From the NCBI GenBank assembly GCA_963720775.1, contig CAVRGR010000006.1:806001-870000 (forward strand): a stretch of 64,000 bases of DNA. The letters are read 5' to 3'. Both the position numbers and the translations under genes were made by a program. Shown here one piece after another: positions 7,244 through 15,369 of this stretch (its first letter is position 1; every line of letters starts with the position of its first letter). The stretch comes from JAENVT01 sp963720775 (GTDB taxonomy: Bacteria; Actinomycetota; Acidimicrobiia; Acidimicrobiales; Ilumatobacteraceae). The notes beneath the pieces are model-generated. The model was not told the origin of the DNA. It made no database searches and saw nothing but the letters and a program-made list of their open reading frames with translations.

Positions 7244-7828
7244 ATGGGCGCAAACGATATCGAGGACATCCTCGATGTAGATGACAGGTATCAGAATTGG
7301 GTGTACCACCACCAGGTGAAGGCTGCTGCGCTCGCCGGTTTCGTGGCCACGCAGATCGGCACGATCTGGGGCTACTACGCAGTCGGCATCGGCTTGCCGT
7401 CGTTGCCGTTCCCGGCATACAACGGGTTGCTGTTCTCACGGGCCTCGGTGGCAGGCGACTTCAGCAACTTCGGGAATGTGGGGAGTTGGTTCCTCGGCCA
7501 GTCGATCCACTTCACCAACGGCATCGTGTTCGCAATGATGTTTGCGCTGGTCGCCTACAAGTCCTTGCCCACGTTCTGGCCGAAGATGAAGAGCGTGCAG
7601 AAGGGCCTGGTGTTCGCTGTCGTCCAGACGATCATCAGCATCGGGTTCCTGTTCCCGTACGTCTATGCACCGAAGGCCGGTTTCGGTGTGTTCAGCTTTG
7701 GCGACAACGCGTTCGGCAACAACCACGATCATTGGAAGTTGCCGTTTGCGGTGCTGCTGTGGCACTTGATCTACGGCGCCGTTTTGGGGTTGCTCTACGA
7801 CCCGAAGAGATCAGACTCGCCGAGTTGA
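7244..7828 (+). CDS. Uncharacterised four-helix membrane protein
   Basis: 194 residues. Hydrophobic spans lie at about 25-45 (AAALAGFVATQIGTIWGYYA), 80-105 (HFTNGIVFAMMFALVAY), 118-140 (GLVFAVVQTIISIGFLFPYV) and 165-185 (FAVLLWHLIYGAVLGLLYD). Two histidines in the second and fourth spans (SIHFTNG, LLWHLIYG) could matter for function. I recognise no family. It stands alone between pepA and a convergent gene and ends at a strong hairpin terminator. Confidence 0.75.
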   Translation: MGANDIEDILDVDDRYQNWVYHHQVKAAALAGFVATQIGTIWGYYAVGIGLPSLPFPAYNGLLFSRASVAGDFSNFGNVGSWFLGQSIHFTNGIVFAMMFALVAYKSLPTFWPKMKSVQKGLVFAVVQTIISIGFLFPYVYAPKAGFGVFSFGDNAFGNNHDHWKLPFAVLLWHLIYGAVLGLLYDPKRSDSPS

Positions 7829-7831
7829 TCC

Positions 7832-7879
7832 AACGTCCAGTGCCGGGGTCAACCACGGTTGGCCTCGACACTGGACGTT
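7832..7879. terminator. Long hairpin terminator between convergent genes
   Basis: AACGTCCAGTG pairs perfectly with CACTGGACGTT, and inside it GGTCAACC nearly pairs with GGTTGGCC, giving one long stem. It starts four bases after the stop of the membrane protein and faces the 3' end of the convergent gene at 7934. There is no T-run, which is common in high-GC actinobacteria. Confidence 0.7.
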
Positions 7880-7933
7880 CAGGCACCCCGTGATCGAGCC
7901 GTCGACGAAGTCGAATTGGTTGCGCATCCTGAG

Positions 7934-8539
7934 TCAGGCGGCGTCAGGGGAGAACCCTCGGCTGATCGCCAGAGCTGTCGCCTCGATGGCCGCGGCCGGC
8001 AGCACTCCCAGGGCCAGCAGCTGACGCTCGACGTCGTCGGGGTCGTCGCCGGTTTCGACCATCGCCTCGGCCAGCACCCGAGCACGCTCCAGTTCGGCGA
8101 GCGAGATGCGTGTGGCCTGGATGCTCCACTGCTGATGAGCCTGACGCAGATGCGGGGGCATGCGCATGAGGTGTCGCGTTGCCACCGGTGGCACCCGCCG
8201 TCGCACCGCCAGCCCGCCATCGGTCGGTTGCGACACGCCGAACAAGACGCATCGGTTGAGGGACCGCATGAACGAGTTCGCGGTTCCCGCGGTGTACGAG
8301 AGCCCGAGCGCGCTCGCTGTCTCGCCGAGGTCGAGCTCGTAGCCCAACGGGTAGCGGTCGAACCCGAGCACGAGCCTGCGAAGGATCCACGTCGCGGTCG
8401 GGCCGAGCACGTTCAGCCAGAACAGTTCGACATATTGAGAGCGAACCTCGTAGCCGACCGAATCGACGACGGGATCGTGCCAGGGCACGACCATCAACGA
8501 TTGTTCCGATGCCGGAATGTCCATCGGGGCGGTTGCCAT
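7934..8539 (-). CDS. Conserved hypothetical protein, possible winged helix
   Basis: 201 residues, no membrane span. The central part (LGPTATWILRRLVLGFDRYP, LDLGETASALGLSY, NSFMRSLNRCVLFGV, LAVRRRVPPVATRHLMRMP) resembles a winged helix: a helix-turn-helix with the LGETASALGLS segment, then a hairpin. The C-terminal part is helical (LAELERARVLAEAMVETGDD). I do not recognise a named family. A GAGG-type ribosome site is visible before the ATG at 8539. It may be a DNA-binding protein, but no partner gene supports this. Confidence 0.65.
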   Translation of the reverse strand: MATAPMDIPASEQSLMVVPWHDPVVDSVGYEVRSQYVELFWLNVLGPTATWILRRLVLGFDRYPLGYELDLGETASALGLSYTAGTANSFMRSLNRCVLFGVSQPTDGGLAVRRRVPPVATRHLMRMPPHLRQAHQQWSIQATRISLAELERARVLAEAMVETGDDPDDVERQLLALGVLPAAAIEATALAISRGFSPDAA

Positions 8540-8977
8540 GAAGGCCTCCCTCGCGGGTCGTGAAGCGATTCGGGGGAGTCACCCAATGATGCACAGTGAA
8601 ACTGCGGGTGCGGTACCCCTGGCCAGTGAGGCTTCAACAACCCCTTGCCCAGGTCTCGACCAACGATTGGAGGATGCACCTACGGATGCAGATCGCGGGC
8701 CACGGGCGCTGTTCTCGTGGCGGTTCTCGAGATCTGGGCGCCACAGATTTCGCCGCACCGCGGTGGTGCACGAACGCTGGCGCCCAGATGGTGGGAGCAG
8801 ACCGGCGACCGGGTCCGGTGTGAGCCCGATCCGCGCCCCCCTGACCACATCCGACACACAGCAGCCCGGTAGGCGCGTTCGACGGCAGCCACCCGAACAG
8901 CTCATCCGGCGCGCCCCGTAGCGGGCGATCAGGGGCACCCTCCCCGCCGGGCGCGCTCGCTGGGGCAGAATGCTGCG
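8540..8977. other. Intergenic region of 438 bp
   Basis: No reading frame here has coding character: the short frames have no family signatures and none carries a ribosome site or promoter at its start. The one structured element is the palindromic repeat at 8732-8789. The right-hand end must hold the promoter of the sirtuin gene; CAGAAT lies six nt before its GTG. Confidence 0.6.
8732..8789. repeat. Palindromic interspersed repeat, copy A
   Basis: 58 bp bounded by ATCTGGGCGCCA and its perfect complement TGGCGCCCAGAT, with a second nested palindrome GCACC-N5-GGTGC at the centre. A second element with the same left arm, nearly the same right arm and the same length lies at 48278-48336. Both are in non-coding DNA. 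This looks like a REP- or MITE-like element, or a structured RNA. Confidence 0.6.
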
Positions 8978-9769
8978 GTGGTTGGTGACGAGTTGGAACA
9001 GGCCAAGCAGTTGATCGATGCGGCGAGCGTCGTCACCGTGCTCACCGGCGCGGGCATCTCCACGGAGTCGGGCATCCCCGATTTTCGAGGACCGAACGGC
9101 CTGTGGACGAAGAACCCTGCTGCCGAGAAGACTGCGACGCTGCAGAACTACTTGGCCGACGCCGATGTTCGTCGGTCGGCCTGGCAGAACCGCCTCCACT
9201 CGCCGGCATGGACGGCCGTGCCCAACCGCGGGCACCTGGCGATCTACGAGCTCGAACGTCAAGGTCGGCTGCGCGCCGTCATCACGCAGAACATCGATGA
9301 GCTGCACCAGCAAGCCGGTCACCGACCGGGCATGGTGATCGAGGTGCACGGCACGATGCACTGGAGCCGATGCTGGATGTGCGGCGACCGCCGTCCGATG
9401 CGCGAGACCCTGGAGCGCGTGCGCGCCGGTGAGGACGATCCGCACTGCCTGATCTGTGCCGATCGGGGTGAGACGGGAGTGCTGAAGAGCGACACGGTGT
9501 CGTTCGGTCAGTCGCTGGTTCCCGAAGTGATCGACGCGGCAATGCGTGCTGCGGAGGAGTGCGAGGTGCTGCTGGCAGCCGGGTCGTCGCTGTCGGTCTT
9601 TCCGGCAGCAAACGTGGTGCCGAGGGCCAGAGCGAGTGGGGCTCGCGTCGTGATCGTCAACGCCGAACCGACTGCCATGGACCGTTACGCCGACGTGCTG
9701 TTGCTCGGCGAACTGGGGGAAGTGCTGCCGTCGTTGATCCATGTCGCCAAATCCCGACCACATTGGTAG
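8978..9769 (+). CDS. cobB: Sir2-family NAD-dependent protein deacylase
   Basis: 263 residues from a GTG. The Rossmann motif VLTGAGISTESGIPDFRG (residues 21-38), the TQNIDELHQQAG loop (103-114), the catalytic His124 in EVHGTMHWSRC, and four zinc cysteines (132, 135, 157, 160) are all present. The enzyme transfers acyl groups from lysine to NAD+, releasing nicotinamide. It is followed after 10 bp by the rhodanese-MoeB gene, which has its own likely -10 element. Confidence 0.93.
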   Translation: MVGDELEQAKQLIDAASVVTVLTGAGISTESGIPDFRGPNGLWTKNPAAEKTATLQNYLADADVRRSAWQNRLHSPAWTAVPNRGHLAIYELERQGRLRAVITQNIDELHQQAGHRPGMVIEVHGTMHWSRCWMCGDRRPMRETLERVRAGEDDPHCLICADRGETGVLKSDTVSFGQSLVPEVIDAAMRAAEECEVLLAAGSSLSVFPAANVVPRARASGARVVIVNAEPTAMDRYADVLLLGELGEVLPSLIHVAKSRPHW

Positions 9770-9779
9770 GCTTTAGGTC

Positions 9780-10943
9780 ATGGCCAGCTTCCGAGATCTG
9801 CTCAACGCAGCGAAAGCGGAGATCACCGAGATCGACACCGCGACCGCCGCCGACAGGATTGCCGCAGGGGCGATAGCGCTCGATGTTCGTGAGCCCGACG
9901 AGTACGACCAGGGGGCGATCCCCAGCGCCGTCCACATCCCACGTGGCCACCTCGAATCGCAGGTCGAGGGCAGGCTGTTCAACAAGGACGCCGAGGTCGT
10001 CATCTACTGCGCCGGTGGTGTGCGCAGCGCGTTCGCGGCGAAGACACTGCAGGAGCTCGGCTACACCGACGTCACGTCGGTCGTCGGCGGGTTCGGCAAG
10101 TGGAAGGACGAAGGTCGTCCGTGGAAGACCCCGGTGGTGCTCACGCCCGATCAGCGCAACCGGTATCAGCGGCACCTGCTGCTGCCCGAGGTCGGCGTCG
10201 CCGGTCAGGCCAAGCTCCTCGACAGCAAGGTGTTGCTGCTCGGCGCCGGCGGTCTCGGCTCACCCGCCGCGCTGTACCTGGCGGCGGCTGGAGTCGGCAC
10301 GCTGGGCATCGTCGACATGGACGAGGTCGATGCCAGCAACCTGCAACGCCAGATCCTGCACAACCTCGACCGCGTCGGCGACCGCAAGGTCGATTCGGCC
10401 AAGAAGACCCTCACGCTGCTCAACCCCGACGTCGACGTCGTCACGTACGACACCCGACTCGACGCCAGCAACATCATCGACATCATCTCCGGCTACGACG
10501 TGATCGTCGACGGTGCCGACAACTTCCCCAGCCGGTACTTGCTCAACGACGCCAGCGTGAAGCTCGGCATCCCGGTGGTGCACGGCTCGATCTTCCGCTT
10601 CGAGGGCATGGTCAGCGTCTTCCACCCACTCGAGGGCCCGACCTATCGCGACATGGTGCCGGAGCCGCCGCCCGCCGAACTGGCACCGAGTTGCGCCGAG
10701 GCCGGGGTGCTCGGCGTGCTGCCCGGCATCATCGGTTCGATCCAGGCACTCGAGGTCATCAAGCTGCTGCTCGGCATCGGCGAGCCGCTGATCGGGCGCA
10801 TCCTGTCGGTCGACACCACCGACATGAGCTTCCGCACGTTCAACCTCCGCAAGGATCCGGCCAATCAGATCACCTACGAGAACCGTGATCGGATCATCGT
10901 CCGCGAGCTTGAAGGCCTTTGCGCTCCAGGGTTGCACGACTGA
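9780..10943 (+). CDS. Rhodanese-MoeB/ThiF fusion (sulfur-carrier adenylyl/sulfurtransferase)
   Basis: 387 residues. Residues 1-115 are a rhodanese domain with the active-site loop YCAGGVRS (Cys77). Residues 125-385 are an E1-like MoeB/ThiF domain: GAGGLGSPAALYLAAAG, DEVDASNLQRQILH, DGADNFPSRYLLND and PSCAEAGVLGVLPG with the conserved Cys. Such enzymes activate the C-terminus of a ubiquitin-like sulfur carrier as an acyl-adenylate and load it with sulfur for cofactor or amino-acid synthesis. In MoeZ and Uba4 the rhodanese domain is at the C-terminus; here it leads. TAGGCT seven nt before the ATG marks a leaderless start. Its carrier protein is not in the window. Confidence 0.9.
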   Translation: MASFRDLLNAAKAEITEIDTATAADRIAAGAIALDVREPDEYDQGAIPSAVHIPRGHLESQVEGRLFNKDAEVVIYCAGGVRSAFAAKTLQELGYTDVTSVVGGFGKWKDEGRPWKTPVVLTPDQRNRYQRHLLLPEVGVAGQAKLLDSKVLLLGAGGLGSPAALYLAAAGVGTLGIVDMDEVDASNLQRQILHNLDRVGDRKVDSAKKTLTLLNPDVDVVTYDTRLDASNIIDIISGYDVIVDGADNFPSRYLLNDASVKLGIPVVHGSIFRFEGMVSVFHPLEGPTYRDMVPEPPPAELAPSCAEAGVLGVLPGIIGSIQALEVIKLLLGIGEPLIGRILSVDTTDMSFRTFNLRKDPANQITYENRDRIIVRELEGLCAPGLHD

Positions 10944-10962
10944 CGCACTAATCTTCCGTCTC

Positions 10963-11991
10963 GTGCTGGTAGCGACGGGGCAGCGGGAGACCACCAGGAA
11001 GCTATGGCTTCATGGGCCGGTGGCCGACATCGCGTTGGGGTGGTGCTGGCTGCCCATCGCACTGGTGGTGCACGCCGCCGAGCCGCACCTCACCACGGTC
11101 CAATCGATCATGGGCGTGATCTTCCTGATCTCGTTCGCCCATCAACCGCTCACGCTCGGTCTCGTCTACGGCGATCCGATGCAGCGGGGGGCCCATCGCC
11201 GCCTGTATCGATGGGCCCCATGGATCGCCTTCGGCCTGATCGTCGTCGGACTCAACGTCAGCTTGTCTGCGGTCGCCCTGATGGCCGGTCTGTGGAACGC
11301 CGAGCACACCCTGATGCAGCGCTACGGCGTGATGCGCATCTACGGTCGCAAAGCCGGCGACCAACAGGGGCACATCGAAAAGCCGATGCTCATCGTGTGG
11401 CTGGTCGCCGGCCTCTCGTACATCGGCGGCTACGTCGATCTGCAACGCCTGGTTCACAAGCTCGGCTTCGGTGGCACCAACGCTCGCAGCGTGCGGCTGC
11501 TCGGCCAACTCGCGCCGATCGCACGCTTTGTGTTCTGGGTCGCCTTGATCGGTGGTCTTGCCCTCGTCGTGCTGTGGTGGCAGGCGGAGCGCCGCCTCGG
11601 TGTGGCGGCCAGCCGCCCGAAGCACTGGTACGCACTCGGCACGGCAGGTCTCGTGATTGCCGTCATGGTCGATCCGATTGCCGGTGTCGCCGGCTACGTG
11701 GCCGCGCACGCCATCGAGTACTTCGCCGTCGTGCACAGTTCGCTGCGCAAGCGCACCGACGCTGCGCCGGTGGCCGCGGCCACTCGCACACCGGCTCGGC
11801 GAGCAGCGGCCTACGTCGCCTACTTCGTGGGCATCGGCGCACTCGTGTACTTCACCAAGTCGCGACTCGACGGGCGACTGTATGCGTTCGCGGTGCTGTT
11901 CTTCGGGGCGCTGCACATCCTCTACGACGGGTTCGTGTGGAAGCTTCGCCGGCCGGCGGTTGCGGCGTCGCTGGGCATCAACTCGAACTAG
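10963..11991 (+). CDS. Uncharacterised polytopic membrane protein with His motifs
   Basis: 342 residues from a GTG 20 nt after the previous stop; TAATCT eight nt upstream supports it. About seven or eight hydrophobic spans are visible. Histidine-bearing segments recur inside or at the ends of spans: FAHQPLTLGLVYGD, WNAEHTLMQRYGVMRIYGRK, AAHAIEYFAVVHSSLRK and ALHILYDGFVWKLRRP. Such clusters are found in membrane di-iron or carotenoid/lipid oxygenases, but I do not recognise the family. The last 14 bp overlap the convergent TetR gene. Confidence 0.7.
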   Translation: MLVATGQRETTRKLWLHGPVADIALGWCWLPIALVVHAAEPHLTTVQSIMGVIFLISFAHQPLTLGLVYGDPMQRGAHRRLYRWAPWIAFGLIVVGLNVSLSAVALMAGLWNAEHTLMQRYGVMRIYGRKAGDQQGHIEKPMLIVWLVAGLSYIGGYVDLQRLVHKLGFGGTNARSVRLLGQLAPIARFVFWVALIGGLALVVLWWQAERRLGVAASRPKHWYALGTAGLVIAVMVDPIAGVAGYVAAHAIEYFAVVHSSLRKRTDAAPVAAATRTPARRAAAYVAYFVGIGALVYFTKSRLDGRLYAFAVLFFGALHILYDGFVWKLRRPAVAASLGINSN

Positions 11992-12565
11992 CCGGAAGCA
12001 GCCCGCCGAGGAACAGATCCGCCAGGGCCTCGCCGACGCGGTCGGGGTTCTGGGGGCGCTTTCCGGCGAACCACCGAGTCGTGCTCAGAACGGCGTCGAA
12101 CATCGCCGCGACCACGAGCCGTGCGTCGGCATCGTTGCGGAGCTCGCCGCGGGCTGCGCCGTGCTCGATCACCGACGCCCACAACTTGCCGGCGTCCACC
12201 AGCAGATCGGTCACCGATCGCAGGCTGGGCATCGCCGAGAACGACTGAGCATCGTTGCGGATCATGCGCGTCTCGTGGGGTGTTCGTGCAGCTTCGACGA
12301 CGGCGGTCTTGATCAAGGCCCGTAGCGTCGCGGCGGCCGGCATGCCCGCGCCGACGAGTTCGCGGTAGTGACCGACCTGGCGCTCCATCACCGGCAGCAA
12401 GAGCTCGGCGACCATCTGCTCCTTGGAGTCGAAGTGGTGGTAGAGGCTGCCGGAGAGGATGCCGGCTGCGGCCCCGATGTCGCGCACCGTCGTACTGGCC
12501 ACGCCGCGCTCGGCGAACTGCTCTGCTGCGATCGAGAGGATCTCGTCGCGACGCGATCGCGCCAC
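11978..12565 (-). CDS. TetR-family regulator of the HpaB-type monooxygenase
   Basis: 195 residues with the usual HTH: RRDEILSIAAEQFAERGVAS then TTVRDIGAAAGILSGSLYHHF and KEQMVAELL. I take the GTG at 12565, one base after the HpaB stop; an in-frame ATG at 12604 would overlap HpaB by 38 bp. The tight fit means it is co-translated with the monooxygenase, so it probably represses its own operon through the palindrome at 14042-14065. The ligand-binding half (residues 70-195) has no recognisable specificity. Confidence 0.85.
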   Translation of the reverse strand: MARSRRDEILSIAAEQFAERGVASTTVRDIGAAAGILSGSLYHHFDSKEQMVAELLLPVMERQVGHYRELVGAGMPAAATLRALIKTAVVEAARTPHETRMIRNDAQSFSAMPSLRSVTDLLVDAGKLWASVIEHGAARGELRNDADARLVVAAMFDAVLSTTRWFAGKRPQNPDRVGEALADLFLGGLLPASSS

Positions 12566-12566
12566 A

Positions 12567-14015
12567 TCACTCGATTCCGGAGACGCGACGGAAGTCGGCG
12601 ACATCGGTCCACTCGCGGCCGACCTGCGCGATCAGGTGATTGCCGGCGAGGTTGCGTGGCTGACTGGCCAGGTAGAACCGTTCGTACAACTCGCTCCGTG
12701 ATCCGAGTGCAGAGCCGGCGAAATCCCAAGCCATCCGGAAGATCTTCGCTCGTTCCTCGGCGCTGATGTCGTTGGCTCCCGGCAGGTAGCGACGTAGCAG
12801 GGGGCCGAGCTCGGGATGCTCGAAGGCCGCCTCGTTGGGTGTGCACAGCAAGTTGTGGCTTCCCAGGGTCTTGAAGATCTCGTTGACACGAGTCATCCAC
12901 GACGGCATCAATGCACGCAACGCGGTGAACGGTTCCGACGCGCAGAACCAGCCGCCGTAACGGTACTGGTGCGCACCGGTCTCGGCAGCCAGGATCGCAG
13001 CGCGTGTCATATCGGCATAGGTCACCAGTTCGCCGAGCAACTGGGTTGCCTCCGCCCGGGCACCCATGTTCTGCACGTCGACCATCTTGCAGGCCAGGTC
13101 GTAGGCGAACTCGAGCTTGACCGCGGCGCGGATGGCGGTCTGCTGGATGATGTTTGCTGCCCATCCGTGCTTCATCAAGCTGCCGTACACGTCGAGATCG
13201 CCGGCGATGAAAACCCGCTCCCAGGGCACTTCGACCTCGTCGAAGATCATGAACGCATCCTGCTCGTCGAACCTCGACGAGAACGGATGATCAGCGCGCG
13301 CTCCCTCGACGGTGTAGTGGTCACGGCACACCGTGTGCAGTCCCTTGGCGCCGAGGGGCACCGAGAAGCACAAGGCGTACGACGGGTCGGCGTCCTTCGG
13401 CAGTGGATGCGCCGGGTAGACGAAGTTCTCGTCGGCGAACGGGCCGAGTGTGCCGAGGATCTTGGAACCGCTGACGACGATGCCGTCTTTCGTCCGCCGC
13501 ACGATGCGAGGAGCCAAGTCGGCGTTGATGCCCTCGACGTCGCTGACCGACTTGTCGATCACCGGGTTGATGATCGTGTGGGTCAGCGACAGATCGCCTA
13601 GTGCGACCTCACGTTGGAAGGCGGCCAACGCCGCTCCGGCTCGCGTGTCGCCGTTCTTCTCGAACAGGCTGCGCTGGGCGACGAAGCCGGCGACGGTGAC
13701 GTTGACGTAGTCGGGCGTGCGGCCGAGCATCCCGATCGAGTAGCGGGCCAGGCGATCGAGCGCCCGATGCCGTCGCCGAAGGTCGTCGTCGCACAGCGGG
13801 ATGAGGTGGCTGGCGTTGATCAGTTGACCCGATTCGGCGTCTTCGACCAGGCAATCGTCAGCGTGCTCGATCTGGTAGTCGAAGTAGTCGGCGATGCCGC
13901 GCAATGACCCGGAGAACCGGGGTTCGTCGACCACGTCGACTCGCCGTCCGTCGAGCCACACGGTGCGGTCGTCCTTCAGTCCGATGATGTAGTCGTGGCC
14001 GGTGCGCGCTCCCAT
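12567..14015 (-). CDS. 4-hydroxyphenylacetate 3-monooxygenase (HpaB) family oxygenase
   Basis: 482 residues, the usual length for this family. MGARTGHDYIIGLKDDRTVW at the start, HADDCLVEDAESGQLINASH, LTHTIINPVIDKS, GIVVSGSKILGTLGPFADEN and the acyl-CoA-dehydrogenase-like core identify the FADH2-dependent two-component aromatic hydroxylases. They hydroxylate phenols ortho to the OH group using reduced flavin from a separate reductase (HpaC), which is not in the window. Relatives act on 4-hydroxyphenylacetate, chlorophenols, pyrroles or 4-hydroxybutyryl-CoA, so the substrate is open. TAAGGT six nt before the ATG is the likely -10. It forms an operon with TetR. Confidence 0.85.
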   Translation of the reverse strand: MGARTGHDYIIGLKDDRTVWLDGRRVDVVDEPRFSGSLRGIADYFDYQIEHADDCLVEDAESGQLINASHLIPLCDDDLRRRHRALDRLARYSIGMLGRTPDYVNVTVAGFVAQRSLFEKNGDTRAGAALAAFQREVALGDLSLTHTIINPVIDKSVSDVEGINADLAPRIVRRTKDGIVVSGSKILGTLGPFADENFVYPAHPLPKDADPSYALCFSVPLGAKGLHTVCRDHYTVEGARADHPFSSRFDEQDAFMIFDEVEVPWERVFIAGDLDVYGSLMKHGWAANIIQQTAIRAAVKLEFAYDLACKMVDVQNMGARAEATQLLGELVTYADMTRAAILAAETGAHQYRYGGWFCASEPFTALRALMPSWMTRVNEIFKTLGSHNLLCTPNEAAFEHPELGPLLRRYLPGANDISAEERAKIFRMAWDFAGSALGSRSELYERFYLASQPRNLAGNHLIAQVGREWTDVADFRRVSGIE

Positions 14016-14041
14016 CGGAGCACCTTAACCCGATGACGGAA

Positions 14042-14065
14042 ACCAAGCAAGTGCTTTGTTGGTTG
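14042..14065. promoter_or_regulatory. Probable TetR operator upstream of the HpaB gene
   Basis: An imperfect palindrome AACCAAGCAAG-TG-CTTTGTTGGTT sits 26 bp upstream of the monooxygenase start, beyond its TAAGGT -10. The core AAGCAAG-TG-CTTTGTT resembles sites bound by actinobacterial TetR proteins of catabolic operons. The TetR gene is the second gene of this operon, so autoregulation is the simplest reading. Confidence 0.55.
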
Positions 14066-14067
14066 GT

Positions 14068-14883
14068 TTAGTCGAAGAGATCAGGATCCGTCCGGCAGAT
14101 CTCCTGCCACAGCGGCTGGAAGCTGAACCATCCGGCGAGCGGGAACCCGGTCTGCTCGAACGTGTATTGCGCCATCGTGTGCTCGATGTGCTTCGGTGTG
14201 CCGGCAGCCATCGCCATCAACTGCGCGTGACACGACCGATCCATCGACAGGAACCAGAAGCAGGCCTCGTCGACGGTCTGGCCGACGGTGAACAGACCGT
14301 GGTTCTGATGGATTGCGGCCTTGCCGGTGGGGAAGTGGGCGGCCAGCTCCTTGCCTGCGTCGATGTCGAAGACCACGGCGCCGCCCTGGGCGGTGATGAC
14401 CCGGTGATCGCCGTAGAACGCACACGAATCCTGCGTGATGGGATCGAGGGGAATGCCGAGCGACGAGAACGCCTTGCCGTGCACGCTATGGCTGTGTGCT
14501 GCCGAGATCACGTCGGGACGAGCCTGATGGATCGCCGAGTGGATCACGAACGCAGCGCGATTGACCGGCCTCGTGCCGTACACCACGTCGCCGGTGTGGT
14601 TCACCAGCAACAGATCGCTGACCCTGACGTGGCGGAAGCTCATGCCGAACGGATTGACCCAGAAGTGGTCGGGAAACTCGGGGTCGCGCACCGTGATGTG
14701 CCCGGCCACCCCTTCGCCGAAGCCGACACGCCCGAAGATGCGCAGGGCCCCGGCCAGCTTCTGCTTGCGGTGCAGCCGCTCTTCTTCCACCGTGGCGAAC
14801 ACAGGTGGGCCGTCGAGACCGACCGTCTTTGGGGTCAACTCGATGCCGTCGATCGTTCGCACGCCCGATTCAGTGATGCTCAT
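14068..14883 (-). CDS. Class II aldolase/adducin family protein
   Basis: 271 residues. GVAGHITVRDPEFPDHFWVN, SDLLLVNHTGDVVYG, SAAHSHSVHGKAFS (zinc histidines), YGDHRVIT and NHGLFTVGQTVDEA are the class II aldolase landmarks. The fold supports zinc-dependent aldol cleavage (fuculose-1-phosphate aldolase), epimerisation or decarboxylation. Ending 52 bp before the monooxygenase gene suggests a role in the same aromatic pathway, perhaps as a decarboxylase of a ring-derived acid, but that is inference. TATCGT six nt before the ATG is a leaderless-type promoter. Confidence 0.75.
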   Translation of the reverse strand: MSITESGVRTIDGIELTPKTVGLDGPPVFATVEEERLHRKQKLAGALRIFGRVGFGEGVAGHITVRDPEFPDHFWVNPFGMSFRHVRVSDLLLVNHTGDVVYGTRPVNRAAFVIHSAIHQARPDVISAAHSHSVHGKAFSSLGIPLDPITQDSCAFYGDHRVITAQGGAVVFDIDAGKELAAHFPTGKAAIHQNHGLFTVGQTVDEACFWFLSMDRSCHAQLMAMAAGTPKHIEHTMAQYTFEQTGFPLAGWFSFQPLWQEICRTDPDLFD

Positions 14884-14946
14884 CCCCACACGATATGCCC
14901 AGAGCGACGTGATCACGGTGGCGGAGACCGTCGTAGAGTCGGGAGC

Positions 14947-15336
14947 GTGAACCTCGAGATCAAACCATCGTCGATTGCGCCACCGGCAGCGAACTACGCC
15001 CACGCCGTGCTCAGTGAGCATCCCGGCAACATCCTCCACGTCAGCGGTGTGGTGGCCGTTCGGCCCGACGGGTCGATCCCCGACGACGTGGACGATCAAG
15101 CGGCGGTGATCTGGTCGAACATCGCCGCGATACTGGCCGAGGCCGACATGGTCATCACCGACATAGTCAGCATCACGACGTACGTGGTCGTCGACTTCAT
15201 GGCCTGCCTGCCCGAAGTCATGGCAGCCCGCGACCAGGCGCTGAGCGGCCATCGGGCCGCCAGCACCCTCGTCACGGTGCCGGCGTTGGCACGAGCGGCT
15301 TGGAAGATGGAAGTGGCCGTCATCGCCGCTCGTTAG
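14947..15336 (+). CDS. RidA/YjgF-family protein
   Basis: 129 residues from a GTG preceded by TAGAGT seven nt upstream. ANYAHAVLSEHPGNILHVSG, ADMVITDIVSITTYVV and RAASTLVTVPALARAAWKME match the RidA trimer family. True RidA enzymes hydrolyse reactive enamines and carry a conserved Arg (RxxxTxVxV); here the loop reads HRAASTLVTV, so the Arg is present. In catabolic clusters RidA-like proteins often deaminate or hydrolyse 2-aminomuconate-type intermediates. Confidence 0.85.
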   Translation: MNLEIKPSSIAPPAANYAHAVLSEHPGNILHVSGVVAVRPDGSIPDDVDDQAAVIWSNIAAILAEADMVITDIVSITTYVVVDFMACLPEVMAARDQALSGHRAASTLVTVPALARAAWKMEVAVIAAR

Positions 15337-15369
15337 TCGCGACTGTCGACACGGCCGTACGCTTGGTGG

